Part shown: piece by piece, positions 23,766-33,421 of the stretch
Numbering within the stretch: the stretch's first letter is position 1
How the letters are laid out: each line of letters opens with the position of its first letter
Assembly: GCA_949297145.1 (NCBI GenBank)
Contig: CASFQO010000006.1
Span: 1 to 42,915, forward strand
DNA from: an uncultured Alphaproteobacteria bacterium
GTDB taxonomy: Bacteria > Pseudomonadota > Alphaproteobacteria > RF32 > CAG-239
DNA: 42,915 bases
Direction of reading: 5' to 3'
Notes under the pieces: generated by a model
The model's input: only the letters and a program-made list of their open reading frames with translations
What the model was told of the DNA's origin: nothing
Databases searched by the model: none
Made by a program: the position numbers and the translations under genes

Positions 23766-25586
23766 CTATTCTGTTTTTTGCATTTCTAATTCCAACCACT
23801 TATTTTCTTTGGCTTCCCGTTCTTGTTGCAGACTTTCCAGTTTCTGACTTAACTCGTAGTATTTTTTTTCATCTTTTATATAAAGAGACGTATCCGAAAG
23901 CTCTGTTTCTATTGATTTTATCTCTTGTTCTATTTTGGCTATTTCATCCGGTAAGACTTCATACAAGCGCTGATCTTTATAGCTTAAGCGTGTTTTTTTC
24001 GTTTCTGTCTTTGGCTTTGAAACCACATCATTATTCTTCTTTGCTGTTTCTTCACTATCCTTTTTCTTTTCTGTTTTTTGATATGGTTCTATATATTTTT
24101 TGTACAGTTCCTCATAGTTACCGACATGCTCGATAATACTCCCGTCCCCGCGCATATACAGCATTGATGTGGTAATTTTATTCAAAAAATCTCGGTCGTG
24201 GCTGACGAGCAGAATCGTACCTTGATATTCATCCAATACTTCTTGCAACAAATCTAATGTATCCATATCCAAATCATTTGTAGGCTCATCCAATACCAAA
24301 AAATTTGATTCTTTTGCTAAAGATAAGGCCAACATCAAACGATTTTTCTCCCCACCTGATAAACATGATACCGGACTTTGTGCCTGTTCCGGCGTAAACA
24401 AGAAATCTTTTAAATATGCTATTACATGCCGCCAGTGGCCGCGAACATAGATGTGATCACCCTCTCCGCACAATGTCTTCCATAATGTTTTATTGGGGTC
24501 CAGCATTGTTCTGTTTTGATCAAAATACGCCATTTCCAAATTTTTTCCGATACGGACAAAACCACTATCCGGCTCCAGATGTTTGGTTAGCAATTTAATC
24601 AATGTTGTCTTGCCGGAACCATTGGGGCCAACCACCCCTATTCTGTTGCCTTTTAATACACGTAACGAAAAATCTTTGACAATTTCTCGGTCACCAAAGC
24701 TCTTGGATATATGTTTGGCTTCTATGACTAATTTAGACTGTATGGCTGATTCTTTGATTTCCAAATCAATATTTCCTGTCTTTTTAATCTGTTCGCGACG
24801 TTCTTGGCGTAATTGCTGGAGCCTTCTTAACCTTCCTTGATTGCGACGTCTTCTTGCTGTTACACCTTTGTGCAGCCATTCTGTTTCTTCTTCTATCTTT
24901 TTATTGAGATTTTTTTCTTTGATGATTTCTTGATTGATAATTTCATCTTGCCACTCTTCAAACGATGCAAAGCCTTTATCATTTGAATAAACAACACCTC
25001 TATCTAACCACAAAGTTTTGTTTGAAACATGGGTTAAAAACGAACGGTCGTGACTGATGACAACCACCGCACCTTGGAAGTCTTTAACAATTTCTTCCAA
25101 TTTTTCTATGGTCGTAATGTCCAAATGGTTTGTCGGTTCATCTAGCAGTAATATGTCCGGCTCTGAAATTAAAGCTCTGGCTAATGCGGCCTTTTTGAGC
25201 TCTCCACCAGACGCTGTTTGCGGCGATACCTGCTTTTTGATATCAAAGCGCTCGATTAAAATATCTGCTTTATATTTGAGACTTGTCCGTTCTTCTTCTG
25301 CTAACCCTGATAAGACCACATCTTCAAGCGTTGCATACGATGAAAAATCTCCGGCTTGTTCCATGTAGCTGATTTTTATTCCGGGTTGAACGAACACTTC
25401 GCCATTATCCGGTTGTTGCACACCGGAGATAACTTTTAGCAATGTTGACTTGCCGCTGCCGTTTCGACCAACTAAGCAGATTTTATCCCCTCGTCCGATA
25501 TTGAGACTCACGGATGTAAACAGCGGACGAACGCCAAAAGTTAAACTTATTTCTCTTAATGTATATATCGGTGCTTCTTTTACCAT
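23766..25586 (-). CDS. uup: ABC-F ATPase, Uup type
   Basis: A 606-aa soluble protein with two ABC ATPase domains and no membrane segment. Domain 1 has GRNGSGKST (40-48), the signature SGGELKKAALARAL and Walker B LLLDEPTNHLD. The linker includes WLHKGVTARRRRNQGRLRRLQQLR, which is the Uup hallmark. Domain 2 has GPNGSGKTT, the signature SGGEKNRLMLAL and LVLDEPTNDLD. The C-terminal ~70 residues form a Lys/Glu-rich coiled coil (DEIAKIEQEIKSIETEL), as in Uup. ABC-F proteins act on ribosomes; E. coli Uup is linked to ribosome stalling and to transposon excision. An antibiotic-resistance ABC-F role is less likely because of the C-terminal domain. Confidence 0.9.
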   Translation of the reverse strand: MVKEAPIYTLREISLTFGVRPLFTSVSLNIGRGDKICLVGRNGSGKSTLLKVISGVQQPDNGEVFVQPGIKISYMEQAGDFSSYATLEDVVLSGLAEEERTSLKYKADILIERFDIKKQVSPQTASGGELKKAALARALISEPDILLLDEPTNHLDITTIEKLEEIVKDFQGAVVVISHDRSFLTHVSNKTLWLDRGVVYSNDKGFASFEEWQDEIINQEIIKEKNLNKKIEEETEWLHKGVTARRRRNQGRLRRLQQLRQERREQIKKTGNIDLEIKESAIQSKLVIEAKHISKSFGDREIVKDFSLRVLKGNRIGVVGPNGSGKTTLIKLLTKHLEPDSGFVRIGKNLEMAYFDQNRTMLDPNKTLWKTLCGEGDHIYVRGHWRHVIAYLKDFLFTPEQAQSPVSCLSGGEKNRLMLALSLAKESNFLVLDEPTNDLDMDTLDLLQEVLDEYQGTILLVSHDRDFLNKITTSMLYMRGDGSIIEHVGNYEELYKKYIEPYQKTEKKKDSEETAKKNNDVVSKPKTETKKTRLSYKDQRLYEVLPDEIAKIEQEIKSIETELSDTSLYIKDEKKYYELSQKLESLQQEREAKENKWLELEMQKTE

Positions 25587-25714
25587 TTTTTTAACAGGAT
25601 ATCTTTTGTTTTAGAATTTACAATCTGTTCTTTATACTTTATTTTCTGTTGAAAGCAATATTTTTTTGCTTTATCTTTTCTTTTGGTTGATATTTGTTTG
25701 AGGGATGGAATTAG

Positions 25715-26833
25715 ATGAAAAATTTTCGCCTTATGTTGAGTTGTCTTTGTTTTTGCTCTGCTTTTAATGTTTATGCGCAGACAGATTCTTCAATTATTCA
25801 GGGGTCTTCTCAAGTTCCTCTTGAACAAGTTTCATCATCTCTTCAGACGACAAAAACAACAACAAGTAAAATTACGTCTACATCCGGTGAGACGCTTGAT
25901 ATGTTAGAAAAAGAGACTAATTCTAAAGCAAAGAAAGTTCTAACTCTTGATGAGCTCAGAGAAAATGCCGATAACGGAGATACTGAAGCGCAACTGGATT
26001 TAGGGTATATGTATTTGTATGGCGTTAATGGTGTTAAAGTTGATTATGCTCAGGCTCTTCACTTTTATCAGATGGCGGCAGAGAAAAAGAGCGCTGTTGC
26101 CCTTAATAATCTGGGAAGTTTATATTTTAACGGTTTGGGCACCAAAGTTGACTATAAAAAAGCTATGAATTATTTTGAAGAAGCGGCAAGGTTGGGAAGT
26201 AATGATGCTGCGGTTAATTTGGCTATTATTTATCTTGGAGCTGATTCAAAAAATAAAACTAAGCAAGATTTTGATAAAGTCTTTTATTTGCTTAATCAGG
26301 CGCAAAGCACGAACAATTCTGCAAAATTTTTGTTAGGATATGCTTATTACACAGGATTTTTTGTTGAACGGGATTATAATAAAGCTTTCCAATTTATTAA
26401 AGCTGCTGCAGATGCTCAATATGATGAAGCGCAACTAATTATTGCTGATTTTTATATTGATGGATTAGGCACACCAAAAAACTACAGTCGCGCTGTTCAA
26501 TATCTTGATTCAGCCTCAAAACAAGGAAATTCGGAAGCGCTAATGCGATTGGCTGATATTTATATGGATGGAAAGCTTTATACAAAAGATATCAAAAAAG
26601 CTTATGTTCTTTATAATATCGCTTCTGTTTTGGGGATTGATGAAGCTGCAGAAAAGCGCGATGCTCTGGAAAAAAATCTTAATATCAATGATGTATTGCA
26701 AGTTCAAGCTGAAGCTGAAAATTATAATTTTCAACCGTCTGATTTGACGGCTTTTATTCGAAAAACTTTTGGTAATAGCTTGCGTGTATATATTGACTCT
26801 AACCAAACTTTTGATGTTGTCAAAAATAAATAA
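25715..26833 (+). CDS. Exported Sel1-repeat protein
   Basis: A 372-aa protein with a signal peptide (residues 1-21, ending VYA before QTDSS), a Ser/Thr-rich spacer up to about residue 75, and about six Sel1-like (TPR-related) repeats spanning about 87-315. Each repeat carries the A-x-x-x-L-G-x-x-Y-x-x-G pattern (for example LDLGYMYLYG, NNLGSLYFNG, LLGYAYYTG, IIADFYIDG). Sel1 proteins are usually protein-protein scaffolds, and some secreted ones act in host interaction. The C-terminal ~45 residues are not repeats. GAGGG precedes the ATG by about nine bases. The next gene begins 20 bases after the stop and is probably cotranscribed. Confidence 0.87.
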   Translation: MKNFRLMLSCLCFCSAFNVYAQTDSSIIQGSSQVPLEQVSSSLQTTKTTTSKITSTSGETLDMLEKETNSKAKKVLTLDELRENADNGDTEAQLDLGYMYLYGVNGVKVDYAQALHFYQMAAEKKSAVALNNLGSLYFNGLGTKVDYKKAMNYFEEAARLGSNDAAVNLAIIYLGADSKNKTKQDFDKVFYLLNQAQSTNNSAKFLLGYAYYTGFFVERDYNKAFQFIKAAADAQYDEAQLIIADFYIDGLGTPKNYSRAVQYLDSASKQGNSEALMRLADIYMDGKLYTKDIKKAYVLYNIASVLGIDEAAEKRDALEKNLNINDVLQVQAEAENYNFQPSDLTAFIRKTFGNSLRVYIDSNQTFDVVKNK

Positions 26834-26853
26834 TTTATTAGGGGAATGTAAAA

Positions 26854-27810
26854 TTGAATATTTCGGCAATTCTTAATAAGCTTGTTTCTTGGCTCGGTTT
26901 GTTCTTCTTTGCCCTTGCGGCCTATATGATTTACCGGCAGTTATCAAAGTATTCTCTAGACGAACTTAAGACTGCTCTATTAAGTATTCCTTTTGACAAT
27001 TTACTTTATGCTCTCACGGCTTCCTTTATCGGTTATGTTGCCCTTTCTACCTATGACTATTTGGCCTTAAAATATATTAAGAAAAAATTGGCTGCTTGGA
27101 AGTGGATTTTAACCGGATTTGTCGGTTTCTCTATTAGTAATAATGCCGGGCACGCTATCGTTTCGGGTGGAACAGTTAGATACCGCTTTTATTCACGTTG
27201 GGGAATTTGTCCCGGCGATATCGTTAAAATGGTCACTTTTTCCGGTTTTACATATTTAGTGGCTTGTTTTTTCCTTATCATCATCGGATATGTTTTAACA
27301 CCTGATCATGCTTTCGGTGGTAATGATTCTACAAAAATGTCTACTTTTATTACGATGATTTTATCTGTTGTGGGACTGGCTATTTATCTGTGGGCGAGTG
27401 TTTATTATAAAAAAGATTTGGTCATTAAAGGAATTGATTTTAAAATGCCTAATCTCAAATTGGCCCTTGAGCAAGTTTTTATCGGAAGTATTGATATTCT
27501 AATGGCTTCATTGGTGCTTTATTCCGTTTTAATCTGTTTTGTTGAGATTAATTTTGTTACCTTTTTAGGGGCTTTTATCATTGCTCAAGTCTTAGGGGTA
27601 TATAGCCAAGTGCCCGGCGGTTTGGGCGTTTTTGAACTGGTCTTTTCTAATATTCTTCCCGGACAAGATAATCAGGCTATTTTATTTGGGGCACTGATTG
27701 CTTATCGTATTATTTATTATTTATTGCCTCTTGTTTTATCGGGTATTATTTTAGTTATTTATGAGTTTTTCCGTAAAGATATTGATATAGATGACGTCCC
27801 CCAGAAGTAG
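26854..27810 (+). CDS. YbhN/LPG-synthase-type multi-pass membrane protein (TTG start)
   Basis: A 318-aa polytopic protein of the lysylphosphatidylglycerol synthase transmembrane (UPF0104/YbhN) family, similar to the flippase part of MprF. It has about eight hydrophobic helices and the family signature QVPGGLGVFELVFSNILPG near residues 250-268, and an earlier polar motif SGGTVRYRFYSRWG. The start is a TTG at 26854, chosen because AGGGGA lies about eight bases upstream, while the nearby ATG at 26846 meets a stop at once. There is no C-terminal aminoacyltransferase domain, so it is a transporter-like or lipid-flipping unit only. The substrate is unknown. It follows the Sel1 gene by 20 bases. Confidence 0.86.
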   Translation: MNISAILNKLVSWLGLFFFALAAYMIYRQLSKYSLDELKTALLSIPFDNLLYALTASFIGYVALSTYDYLALKYIKKKLAAWKWILTGFVGFSISNNAGHAIVSGGTVRYRFYSRWGICPGDIVKMVTFSGFTYLVACFFLIIIGYVLTPDHAFGGNDSTKMSTFITMILSVVGLAIYLWASVYYKKDLVIKGIDFKMPNLKLALEQVFIGSIDILMASLVLYSVLICFVEINFVTFLGAFIIAQVLGVYSQVPGGLGVFELVFSNILPGQDNQAILFGALIAYRIIYYLLPLVLSGIILVIYEFFRKDIDIDDVPQK

Positions 27811-27817
27811 TTTTTTA

Positions 27818-27846
27818 TTTACATATACCTCTTTTTATGCTATATT
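27818..27846 (+). promoter_or_regulatory. Promoter of the exported HExxH gene
   Basis: TTTACA (27818-27823), 17-base spacer, TATATT (27841-27846) with TGC just before the hexamer (extended -10). This is one of the better promoters in the window and suggests that the gene is transcribed separately from the membrane protein gene. Confidence 0.7.
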
Positions 27847-27872
27847 ATTTCTAATGTAGTGAGGGGAGTATT

Positions 27873-29420
27873 ATGGCTTCTTTGGATGAACTTAAGCGCA
27901 AAGCGAAAACTGCGGCAATGATTGTTGCTCTTAGTGGTGCGTCTGTAGCTCAGGCACAAGAAAATTCCGCTTTGCTTTCTGATACAGAAGCAACTCGTAT
28001 AGAAATGAGCTCTGATGCCAAGCGAGCAGATGTTATTCGTGAAGATCCTGAAACTTATCTTGAAGTCAAACATGATAATGAGCAGAAATTAACCCAACAA
28101 TTTCACGCTCCGGTTACTGAAGAAAATAAACAACTTCCTCTTGACCAAACAGCTGTAGGACCATTTCCAGGTTTTGCAGCCATGGAAGAGATGGACACGG
28201 CTTTTAGGAAATATCATTCTAACTTCAAATCTCCTAAAAGCATTATTTCTCATGATATGCGGGAAATAAATACTAAAGAGGATTTAATGCAATATGATGA
28301 TATGGCTTATTTTGATCCTAATGACCGGAAAATACATCAACCTAAATGGATTATTTCTGACGACCTCAAGGCTAAAATACAAAAACTTGATCCTTCATGG
28401 ACTTCTAAGTTACTTTTGGGAGATACGCCTGCTAATATTGCTACTTTTTACCATGAAAAAGCCCATTTTTTTCATGATAAACGCGGACAAACTGATAATA
28501 TGAAAAGACAGTTTCAAACTGCTGATATGTATGTTGAAAAAAATTATGTTACTGAAAAAGTTGCTTATACTGTTCAATGCCTTTCTTTAGCTAATATTTG
28601 GAAACAATGTCATGATGCGGGAATTCAGACTTTTGAATCTGCCGGAAAACAGATTCCATTGTCTGATATATTAAATCAAATTCCAGAATTAAAAGATGAA
28701 ATTGAGAAAAATGGCTTTGATTCTAATTCGCAGGAATCTCTTAGCCGTGTTATTAACATTGCTGCTAAAAGTTGGGATAAAGATTATTCAGCTTCTTACG
28801 CCAAAGGACAATTTGCCACCGAAGCTCAAAATGGAGCTTCGGCAAATATTATGAATCAAATTATTTCGGCCCGTGAACATAAACAACTTCTTGTTGATAT
28901 GACAAAGAATTTAGATATTGGGTATGGAACAAAAATTGATATACCTGATCATTGCACCAGCCTAATGATGCCTCCTCAAAACTTTGCACAAGAGCTAACT
29001 TCAAGGAATACAGCCTTTTCCCCTTCAACAGATGGTTTACTGGCTATTGATAAGTATCTTGATGGCTTGGGGCTCAAAAATGATAAAGATAAAGATAAAT
29101 ATATTCGTGAGCAATATGAAAATATTGTTAATCGTTCCCCCGATGCAGATCTTAAACTAAAAGACTTGATGCTTGACTGTTGTAACCAAAATAACAATAT
29201 GATTTATTATACCGATAATATACAAGAGCGTAATATCGCTGGACACACGACTATATCTCCTGATTTAGGTAAAACAATTTATACTTTAAGCCGAATGGAT
29301 GAGCGTCGTGATTTAGATAACACTCACTCTAATGCTCTTGAAAATACAGAAAATCGCTCTCCTACAAAAGTTTTGACTGCTGCAGAAATCTCTAAGGCAT
29401 ATCAAGCCCAAGGCAGATAA
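27873..29420 (+). CDS. Exported protein with HExxH zinc-metallopeptidase-like motif
   Basis: I do not recognise a named family. The 515-aa product begins with a signal peptide (residues 1-29, long basic n-region, hydrophobic core IVALSGASV, ending AQA before QENS). Residues 194-198 read HEKAH, the HExxH zinc-binding pattern, in the helix-like context NIATFYHEKAHFFHD. E228 in VTEKVAYTV, 30 residues later, is a plausible third ligand as in gluzincins. Upstream is a conserved-looking YFDPNDRKIHQPKW segment. The chain then becomes polar, with several Cys-containing stretches (QCLSLANIWKQC; LMLDCCNQNN), and has no membrane segment. GAGGGGAG about six bases before the ATG supports the start. Proteolysis is inferred from the motif alone. 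It has its own promoter. Confidence 0.8.
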   Translation: MASLDELKRKAKTAAMIVALSGASVAQAQENSALLSDTEATRIEMSSDAKRADVIREDPETYLEVKHDNEQKLTQQFHAPVTEENKQLPLDQTAVGPFPGFAAMEEMDTAFRKYHSNFKSPKSIISHDMREINTKEDLMQYDDMAYFDPNDRKIHQPKWIISDDLKAKIQKLDPSWTSKLLLGDTPANIATFYHEKAHFFHDKRGQTDNMKRQFQTADMYVEKNYVTEKVAYTVQCLSLANIWKQCHDAGIQTFESAGKQIPLSDILNQIPELKDEIEKNGFDSNSQESLSRVINIAAKSWDKDYSASYAKGQFATEAQNGASANIMNQIISAREHKQLLVDMTKNLDIGYGTKIDIPDHCTSLMMPPQNFAQELTSRNTAFSPSTDGLLAIDKYLDGLGLKNDKDKDKYIREQYENIVNRSPDADLKLKDLMLDCCNQNNNMIYYTDNIQERNIAGHTTISPDLGKTIYTLSRMDERRDLDNTHSNALENTENRSPTKVLTAAEISKAYQAQGR

Positions 29421-29429
29421 TAGCTTATT

Positions 29430-29855
29430 CTATTTTAATCCTGAGGTGCAATGAGGACAGCGACTTGCCTTGGCAGGTATTTCTGTGCAGCAATAAGGGC
29501 AAGTCTTTGTTTTAGGTTCTGCTGCATTTTCTTCCTTTATCATCTTTTCTTGCAATTTGTTAATGGCTTTGATGAGAATAAACACCGCAAATGCAACTAT
29601 CAGAAAACTAATTAAGGCATTGATAAAAAGTCCATAATTTATGGTGACAGGTTCTGCTCCTGATGTTAAATTTATTTTTAAATCAGAAAAATCGACTTTT
29701 CCTAAAATCAACCCTATCGGCGGCATTAAAATATCTTTTACAAGAGAATCTACAATTTTTCCAAACGAAGCTCCGATTATGATACCTACCGCCATATCTA
29801 TAACGTTACCGCGCATTGCAAATTTTTTAAATTCTGCTATAAAGCCCTTCATCAT
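29430..29855 (-). CDS. mscL: Large-conductance mechanosensitive channel with zinc ribbon
   Basis: MscL (141 aa) opens under membrane tension to release solutes in hypo-osmotic shock. The N-terminal helix [48 protein letters not shown] and the second membrane helix (about residues 76-98, [20 protein letters not shown]) are typical. Unusually, the C terminus carries a zinc-ribbon-like pair, C119-x2-C122 and C133-x2-C136 (CPYC ... CPHC), after the helical bundle. Such tails occur in some MscL proteins but not in E. coli. AAGGAG precedes the ATG. Its stop lies nine bases from the stop of the convergent HExxH gene. It is separated from rbfA by a hairpin. Confidence 0.93.
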   Translation of the reverse strand: MMKGFIAEFKKFAMRGNVIDMAVGIIIGASFGKIVDSLVKDILMPPIGLILGKVDFSDLKINLTSGAEPVTINYGLFINALISFLIVAFAVFILIKAINKLQEKMIKEENAAEPKTKTCPYCCTEIPAKASRCPHCTSGLK

Positions 29856-29876
29856 TTTAGTCTCCTTTTATATGAA

Positions 29877-29903
29877 AATCCCCATTAAAATTTGATGGGG
29901 ATT
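29877..29903 (-). terminator. Hairpin after rbfA, probable terminator of the rimP operon
   Basis: On the minus strand AATCCCCAT (29903-29895) pairs with ATGGGGATT (29885-29877) around a 9-nt loop. The following T run is short (TTC ATA), so termination may be incomplete and read into mscL. It lies just after the rbfA stop. Confidence 0.5.
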
Positions 29904-29908
29904 CTTAT

Positions 29909-30307
29909 TTATGCATTGTCGGTTGATTTCAAATCTTTTGCTACTTTGGGATCTCTCAATAGTTGTTCAATCTTATCAACTTCTTCAAAAGAGGTATCAA
30001 TGCGGAAATTTAAATCCGGCGTATAGCGAAGTTTTAGTTTTGATGCTATTAACTTTTTCATTCCCCATGTTTCGGCATTTAAATCATCTTCTATCTGCCC
30101 GAGATTTTTCCCATTCAACGTCATAAAATATATGGTGCAATACTTCAAATCCGGAGAGATATCAACATCTGTTATTGTTACCAGATGATCTAATATAAGA
30201 GGATTTCTAACCATGCCTTTTTCTAAGGCGCCGGCGATAATCTTCTTTATCTCTTGGGCGATACGAAGCTGACGTTGCGACGGCTCCTTACTGTTTTTTA
30301 TCACCAT
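29909..30307 (-). CDS. rbfA: Ribosome-binding factor A
   Basis: RbfA (132 aa) binds the 30S subunit and assists late 16S rRNA processing and cold adaptation. The sequence starts with SQRQLRIAQEIKKIIAGALEKG, followed by LVTITDVDISPDLKYCTIYFMT and the KH-like core LKLRYTPDLNFRIDTSFEEVDKIEQLLRD, all normal for the family. It follows infB after 14 bases and is the last gene of the rimP-nusA-ylxR-infB-rbfA block. A hairpin follows directly. No truB or rpsO is seen next, unlike the E. coli arrangement. Confidence 0.95.
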   Translation of the reverse strand: MVIKNSKEPSQRQLRIAQEIKKIIAGALEKGMVRNPLILDHLVTITDVDISPDLKYCTIYFMTLNGKNLGQIEDDLNAETWGMKKLIASKLKLRYTPDLNFRIDTSFEEVDKIEQLLRDPKVAKDLKSTDNA

Positions 30308-30321
30308 GACAGCATCTCCTT

Positions 30322-32829
30322 TTAGAGTTTTGCGGCAATTGTTTCAAGTTCATAACATTCAATATAGTCGCCTACCTGAATATCATTATAGTTCTCAAAA
30401 CTCATACCACATTCATAACCTTCTTTTACTTCTTTGACATCATCTTTGAAGCGTTTTAATTGAGCTAAGTTTCCATCATGAATAACGACGTTATCTCTTA
30501 GCAATCTTACTTTTGCACCACGTTTTACAAGGCCTTCTGTTACCATGCATCCACCGACTTTGCCAACGCCTGTAATATTAAATACGTTACGGATTTCAGC
30601 ATAGCCTAAGAATTTCTCTCTAATCTCCGGTGACAGCAACCCTTCAAGACCTTTCTTCACATCGTCTGCAACGTCATAAATAATTGAGTAGTATCTAATA
30701 TCTACACCATCGCGACGAGCTAAATCTCTAGCTTGTGGAATTGCTCGTACATTAAATCCAATGATAAATGCGTTGGAAGCCTTAGCCAAGGTTACATCTG
30801 ATTCAGAAATCGGGCCAACAGCAGAGTGCAGAATATGTACCGATACTTCATCTGTAGATAACTTCTTAATTGTACCTTCAATAGCCTCAATAGATCCTTG
30901 TACGTCCGCTTTAATAATAACAGACAATTGCTTGGACTCTCCTGATTTAATCTTATCCAGCATTTGCTCCATGGCTGATTTGGCACTCTTTACCAATTTT
31001 GCATCACGCTCTTTGCGAATACGATAGTTTGTTACTTCACGTGCTTGGTTTTCATCTTTGACAACGATAAAGTCATCACCTGCCGATGGCGTGCCCTGTA
31101 AACCTAAGACCTCTACCGGCATTGCTGGTGTTACTTCAAAGACTTTTTTGCCGTTTTCGTTAAACATCGCACGAACGTGTCCCCACTCCTTGCCGGCTAT
31201 GCAAACATCGCCAACCTTTAAGGTTCCGTTTTGGACAAGTACCGTTACAACGTTTCCGCGACCTTTTTCCATTTTGGCTTCAATAACGGCCCCTTCTGCC
31301 GCGCGGTTTGGATTTGCTTTTAAGTCCAGAATTTCTGCTTGCAGCAAAATAGCTTCAACCAACTTATCTATATTGATGCGTTTTTTTGCGGAAACTTCTG
31401 CGCATAAACTTTCGCCGCCCATTTCTTCAACTGCAATACCATGTTGCAACAATTCTGTTTTGACCTTCATCGGATCCGCACCCGGTAAATCAATCTTATT
31501 AATTGCTACAACGATTGGAACATTCGCTGCTTGCGCATGGCGTATCGCCTCAATGGTTTGCGGCTTAATGCCATCATTGGCAGCCACAACCAAGACAACA
31601 ATATCGGTTACCTTTGCACCTCTGGCTCGCATTTCTGAAAAGGCTTCGTGCCCAGGAGTATCAATAAAGGTAATTTTTTGGCCATTGTGTAATGTAATTT
31701 GATAAGCACCAATGTGTTGTGTAATTCCACCGGCTTCTTTTGCGGCTACGTTTGTTTCTCTTAACGCATCTAGTAAAGATGTTTTACCATGGTCAACGTG
31801 CCCCATTACCGTTACAACCGGCGGACGCGGCAACAAATCAGCTTCCGTATCTTTTGGACCTGTCAGACCTTCTTCAACATCACTTTCAGCAACACGCTTA
31901 AATTTATGTCCCATTTCCTCAACGACAATTTGTGCCGTATCTGCGTCAATGGCTTGGTTGATAGTAGCCATTACACCTAAAGACATTAATTTCTTTATCA
32001 CGTCTGAGCTCTTTTCCGCCATACGGTTTGCAAGGTCTTGTACCGTGATAATTTCAGGAATAATAACCTCTTTAACTATTTTTTCTTGGGGTGCTTGAGG
32101 TTGAGCCTGAGGTTTAGGCGCTTTTTTCTTATAACGACGACGTGGTGCTCCGTACCCATAGTCATCATCATCTTCATCCCCAAACATATATGAATTTACA
32201 TTTATCTTGGTATTTCTTTTCGGTGTTTCAAAGCTGCGTTTTTGGATTTTTTTTCTTTCTTGTTCAAACGCTTCTTCTTTGCTTATTGACTTTCCTTGCT
32301 CTGATGATTTCTTGCCTTTTTTATTGTAATATTCATCATCATCGTCGTCATCATCATCATAATCTTCTTTTTTGTGCTTGTAATTATGATTCTTTTCCTC
32401 ATTTTCAGGATACTCGCTTACTTTTTCAGCTTTTTCTCTGCGTTCTGCCTGTTCTTTTTCTTTTGCAGCTTTTTCGGCTTGTCTTTTTTCTTCAGCGGCT
32501 TTTTCCGCAGCAATTTTTTCTGCTTCAGCTTTTTCAGCGGCAGCTTTTTCTTCTTCTTGTTTTTGTCTCAATAATTCTTTTTCTGCTGCCTCTTGTTTTC
32601 TTTTGGCATCATGTTCCTTGCCCTTGTTGATGAGCTCAATCTTTTGAGCCAAAGTCTCATCTATCTCAACTTTGGGCTGAACCGGCGCTTGAGTGTTTAC
32701 AAATCTCTTCTTTCTTACTTCTACCTGTACAATCTTTCCACCCTCTTGCTTCAACGGTGTATTGGTCTTTTTTAATGTGAGGGTTGATTTTCCTGATAAT
32801 GTTAATTTTTTGCCATTATCTTCTGTCAT
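30322..32829 (-). CDS. infB: Translation initiation factor IF-2
   Basis: IF-2 (835 aa) places fMet-tRNA on the 30S subunit and promotes subunit joining. The N-terminal third is low-complexity: Lys/Glu/Ala-rich helix (about 70-140), a run of eight Asp (158-165), then more charged and Pro/Gln-rich sequence to about 250. IF2-N follows (about 260-315), then the G domain with GHVDHGKT (343-350), DTPGHEAF and NKIDLPGA, and domains III and IV at the C terminus ([32 protein letters not shown]). The start overlaps the ylxR stop by four bases. It is the largest member of the operon. Confidence 0.97.
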   Translation of the reverse strand: MTEDNGKKLTLSGKSTLTLKKTNTPLKQEGGKIVQVEVRKKRFVNTQAPVQPKVEIDETLAQKIELINKGKEHDAKRKQEAAEKELLRQKQEEEKAAAEKAEAEKIAAEKAAEEKRQAEKAAKEKEQAERREKAEKVSEYPENEEKNHNYKHKKEDYDDDDDDDDEYYNKKGKKSSEQGKSISKEEAFEQERKKIQKRSFETPKRNTKINVNSYMFGDEDDDDYGYGAPRRRYKKKAPKPQAQPQAPQEKIVKEVIIPEIITVQDLANRMAEKSSDVIKKLMSLGVMATINQAIDADTAQIVVEEMGHKFKRVAESDVEEGLTGPKDTEADLLPRPPVVTVMGHVDHGKTSLLDALRETNVAAKEAGGITQHIGAYQITLHNGQKITFIDTPGHEAFSEMRARGAKVTDIVVLVVAANDGIKPQTIEAIRHAQAANVPIVVAINKIDLPGADPMKVKTELLQHGIAVEEMGGESLCAEVSAKKRINIDKLVEAILLQAEILDLKANPNRAAEGAVIEAKMEKGRGNVVTVLVQNGTLKVGDVCIAGKEWGHVRAMFNENGKKVFEVTPAMPVEVLGLQGTPSAGDDFIVVKDENQAREVTNYRIRKERDAKLVKSAKSAMEQMLDKIKSGESKQLSVIIKADVQGSIEAIEGTIKKLSTDEVSVHILHSAVGPISESDVTLAKASNAFIIGFNVRAIPQARDLARRDGVDIRYYSIIYDVADDVKKGLEGLLSPEIREKFLGYAEIRNVFNITGVGKVGGCMVTEGLVKRGAKVRLLRDNVVIHDGNLAQLKRFKDDVKEVKEGYECGMSFENYNDIQVGDYIECYELETIAAKL

Positions 32830-33410
32830 TCGTTGTCTTCTCCGTTATATAAAAAATTTTGATACTTCTTTAAACTGTTATAAACGCTACGTGACATATC
32901 ACTTTTTAGAACGGCCACATGCACTGTATTTTCTTTATTTAAAGCTCTATCTAATTCATCTATACTAAATAAATTAAATTTTTCAAGATTTTTAGCAAGA
33001 AATGCCATTTTTTCTTTTCCATCTTGTCCAGCATCTCGTGCTTCTATTATAAAATCGACTTTGTTTTTTTGGATAACCTCTTTAACTTTTTCAAAACCAG
33101 TAACAAGAACTCCTGCTTTTCGTCCCAGATTCAAACTTGCTAACGCTTTATCTTTAATCAAATTTTCTACAATGTCTATAAAATTTTCTGCAATTTTTAA
33201 ATTATGACGACTTACTTTATGAAAAATCTTTTTTTCTAGCGCTTTTATCACAGAGAGCCGATTGCAACTCACATACATCCCTTTACCTGGTAATTTTTTA
33301 TTAAAATCAGGCAAAAGCTCATTATTCAGTTCTACAAAGCGCAGCAATTCAGTTGTCGGTTTGCAGATACCTTCTACAATGCATTTTCGCTCAATCGGCT
33401 CTCTTGACAT
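32826..33410 (-). CDS. YlxR (DUF448) protein with L7Ae-like domain
   Basis: A 194-aa RNA-binding protein. The first ~80 residues are the YlxR/DUF448 domain ([34 protein letters not shown]). The second half (about 85-175: [53 protein letters not shown]) resembles the ribosomal L7Ae/L30e fold that binds kink-turn RNA. The two-domain form is common in Alphaproteobacteria and supports that placement. It lies between nusA (11 bases) and infB (4-base overlap), the standard position. Its exact role is unsettled in the literature; it is thought to act in transcription or ribosome function. Confidence 0.9.
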   Translation of the reverse strand: MSREPIERKCIVEGICKPTTELLRFVELNNELLPDFNKKLPGKGMYVSCNRLSVIKALEKKIFHKVSRHNLKIAENFIDIVENLIKDKALASLNLGRKAGVLVTGFEKVKEVIQKNKVDFIIEARDAGQDGKEKMAFLAKNLEKFNLFSIDELDRALNKENTVHVAVLKSDMSRSVYNSLKKYQNFLYNGEDNE

Positions 33411-33421
33411 TTTAACCTCGC

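Noticed and set aside
31058-31702. 214-aa open frame opposite infB
   Set aside because: A shadow of the IF-2 G domain; no ribosome-binding site and no family resemblance.
32142-32630. 162-aa open frame opposite infB
   Set aside because: It is antisense to the Asp/Lys/Glu/Ala-rich N-terminal region of IF-2, whose codons give long open frames on the other strand. Its composition (His/Phe/Leu runs) is not protein-like.
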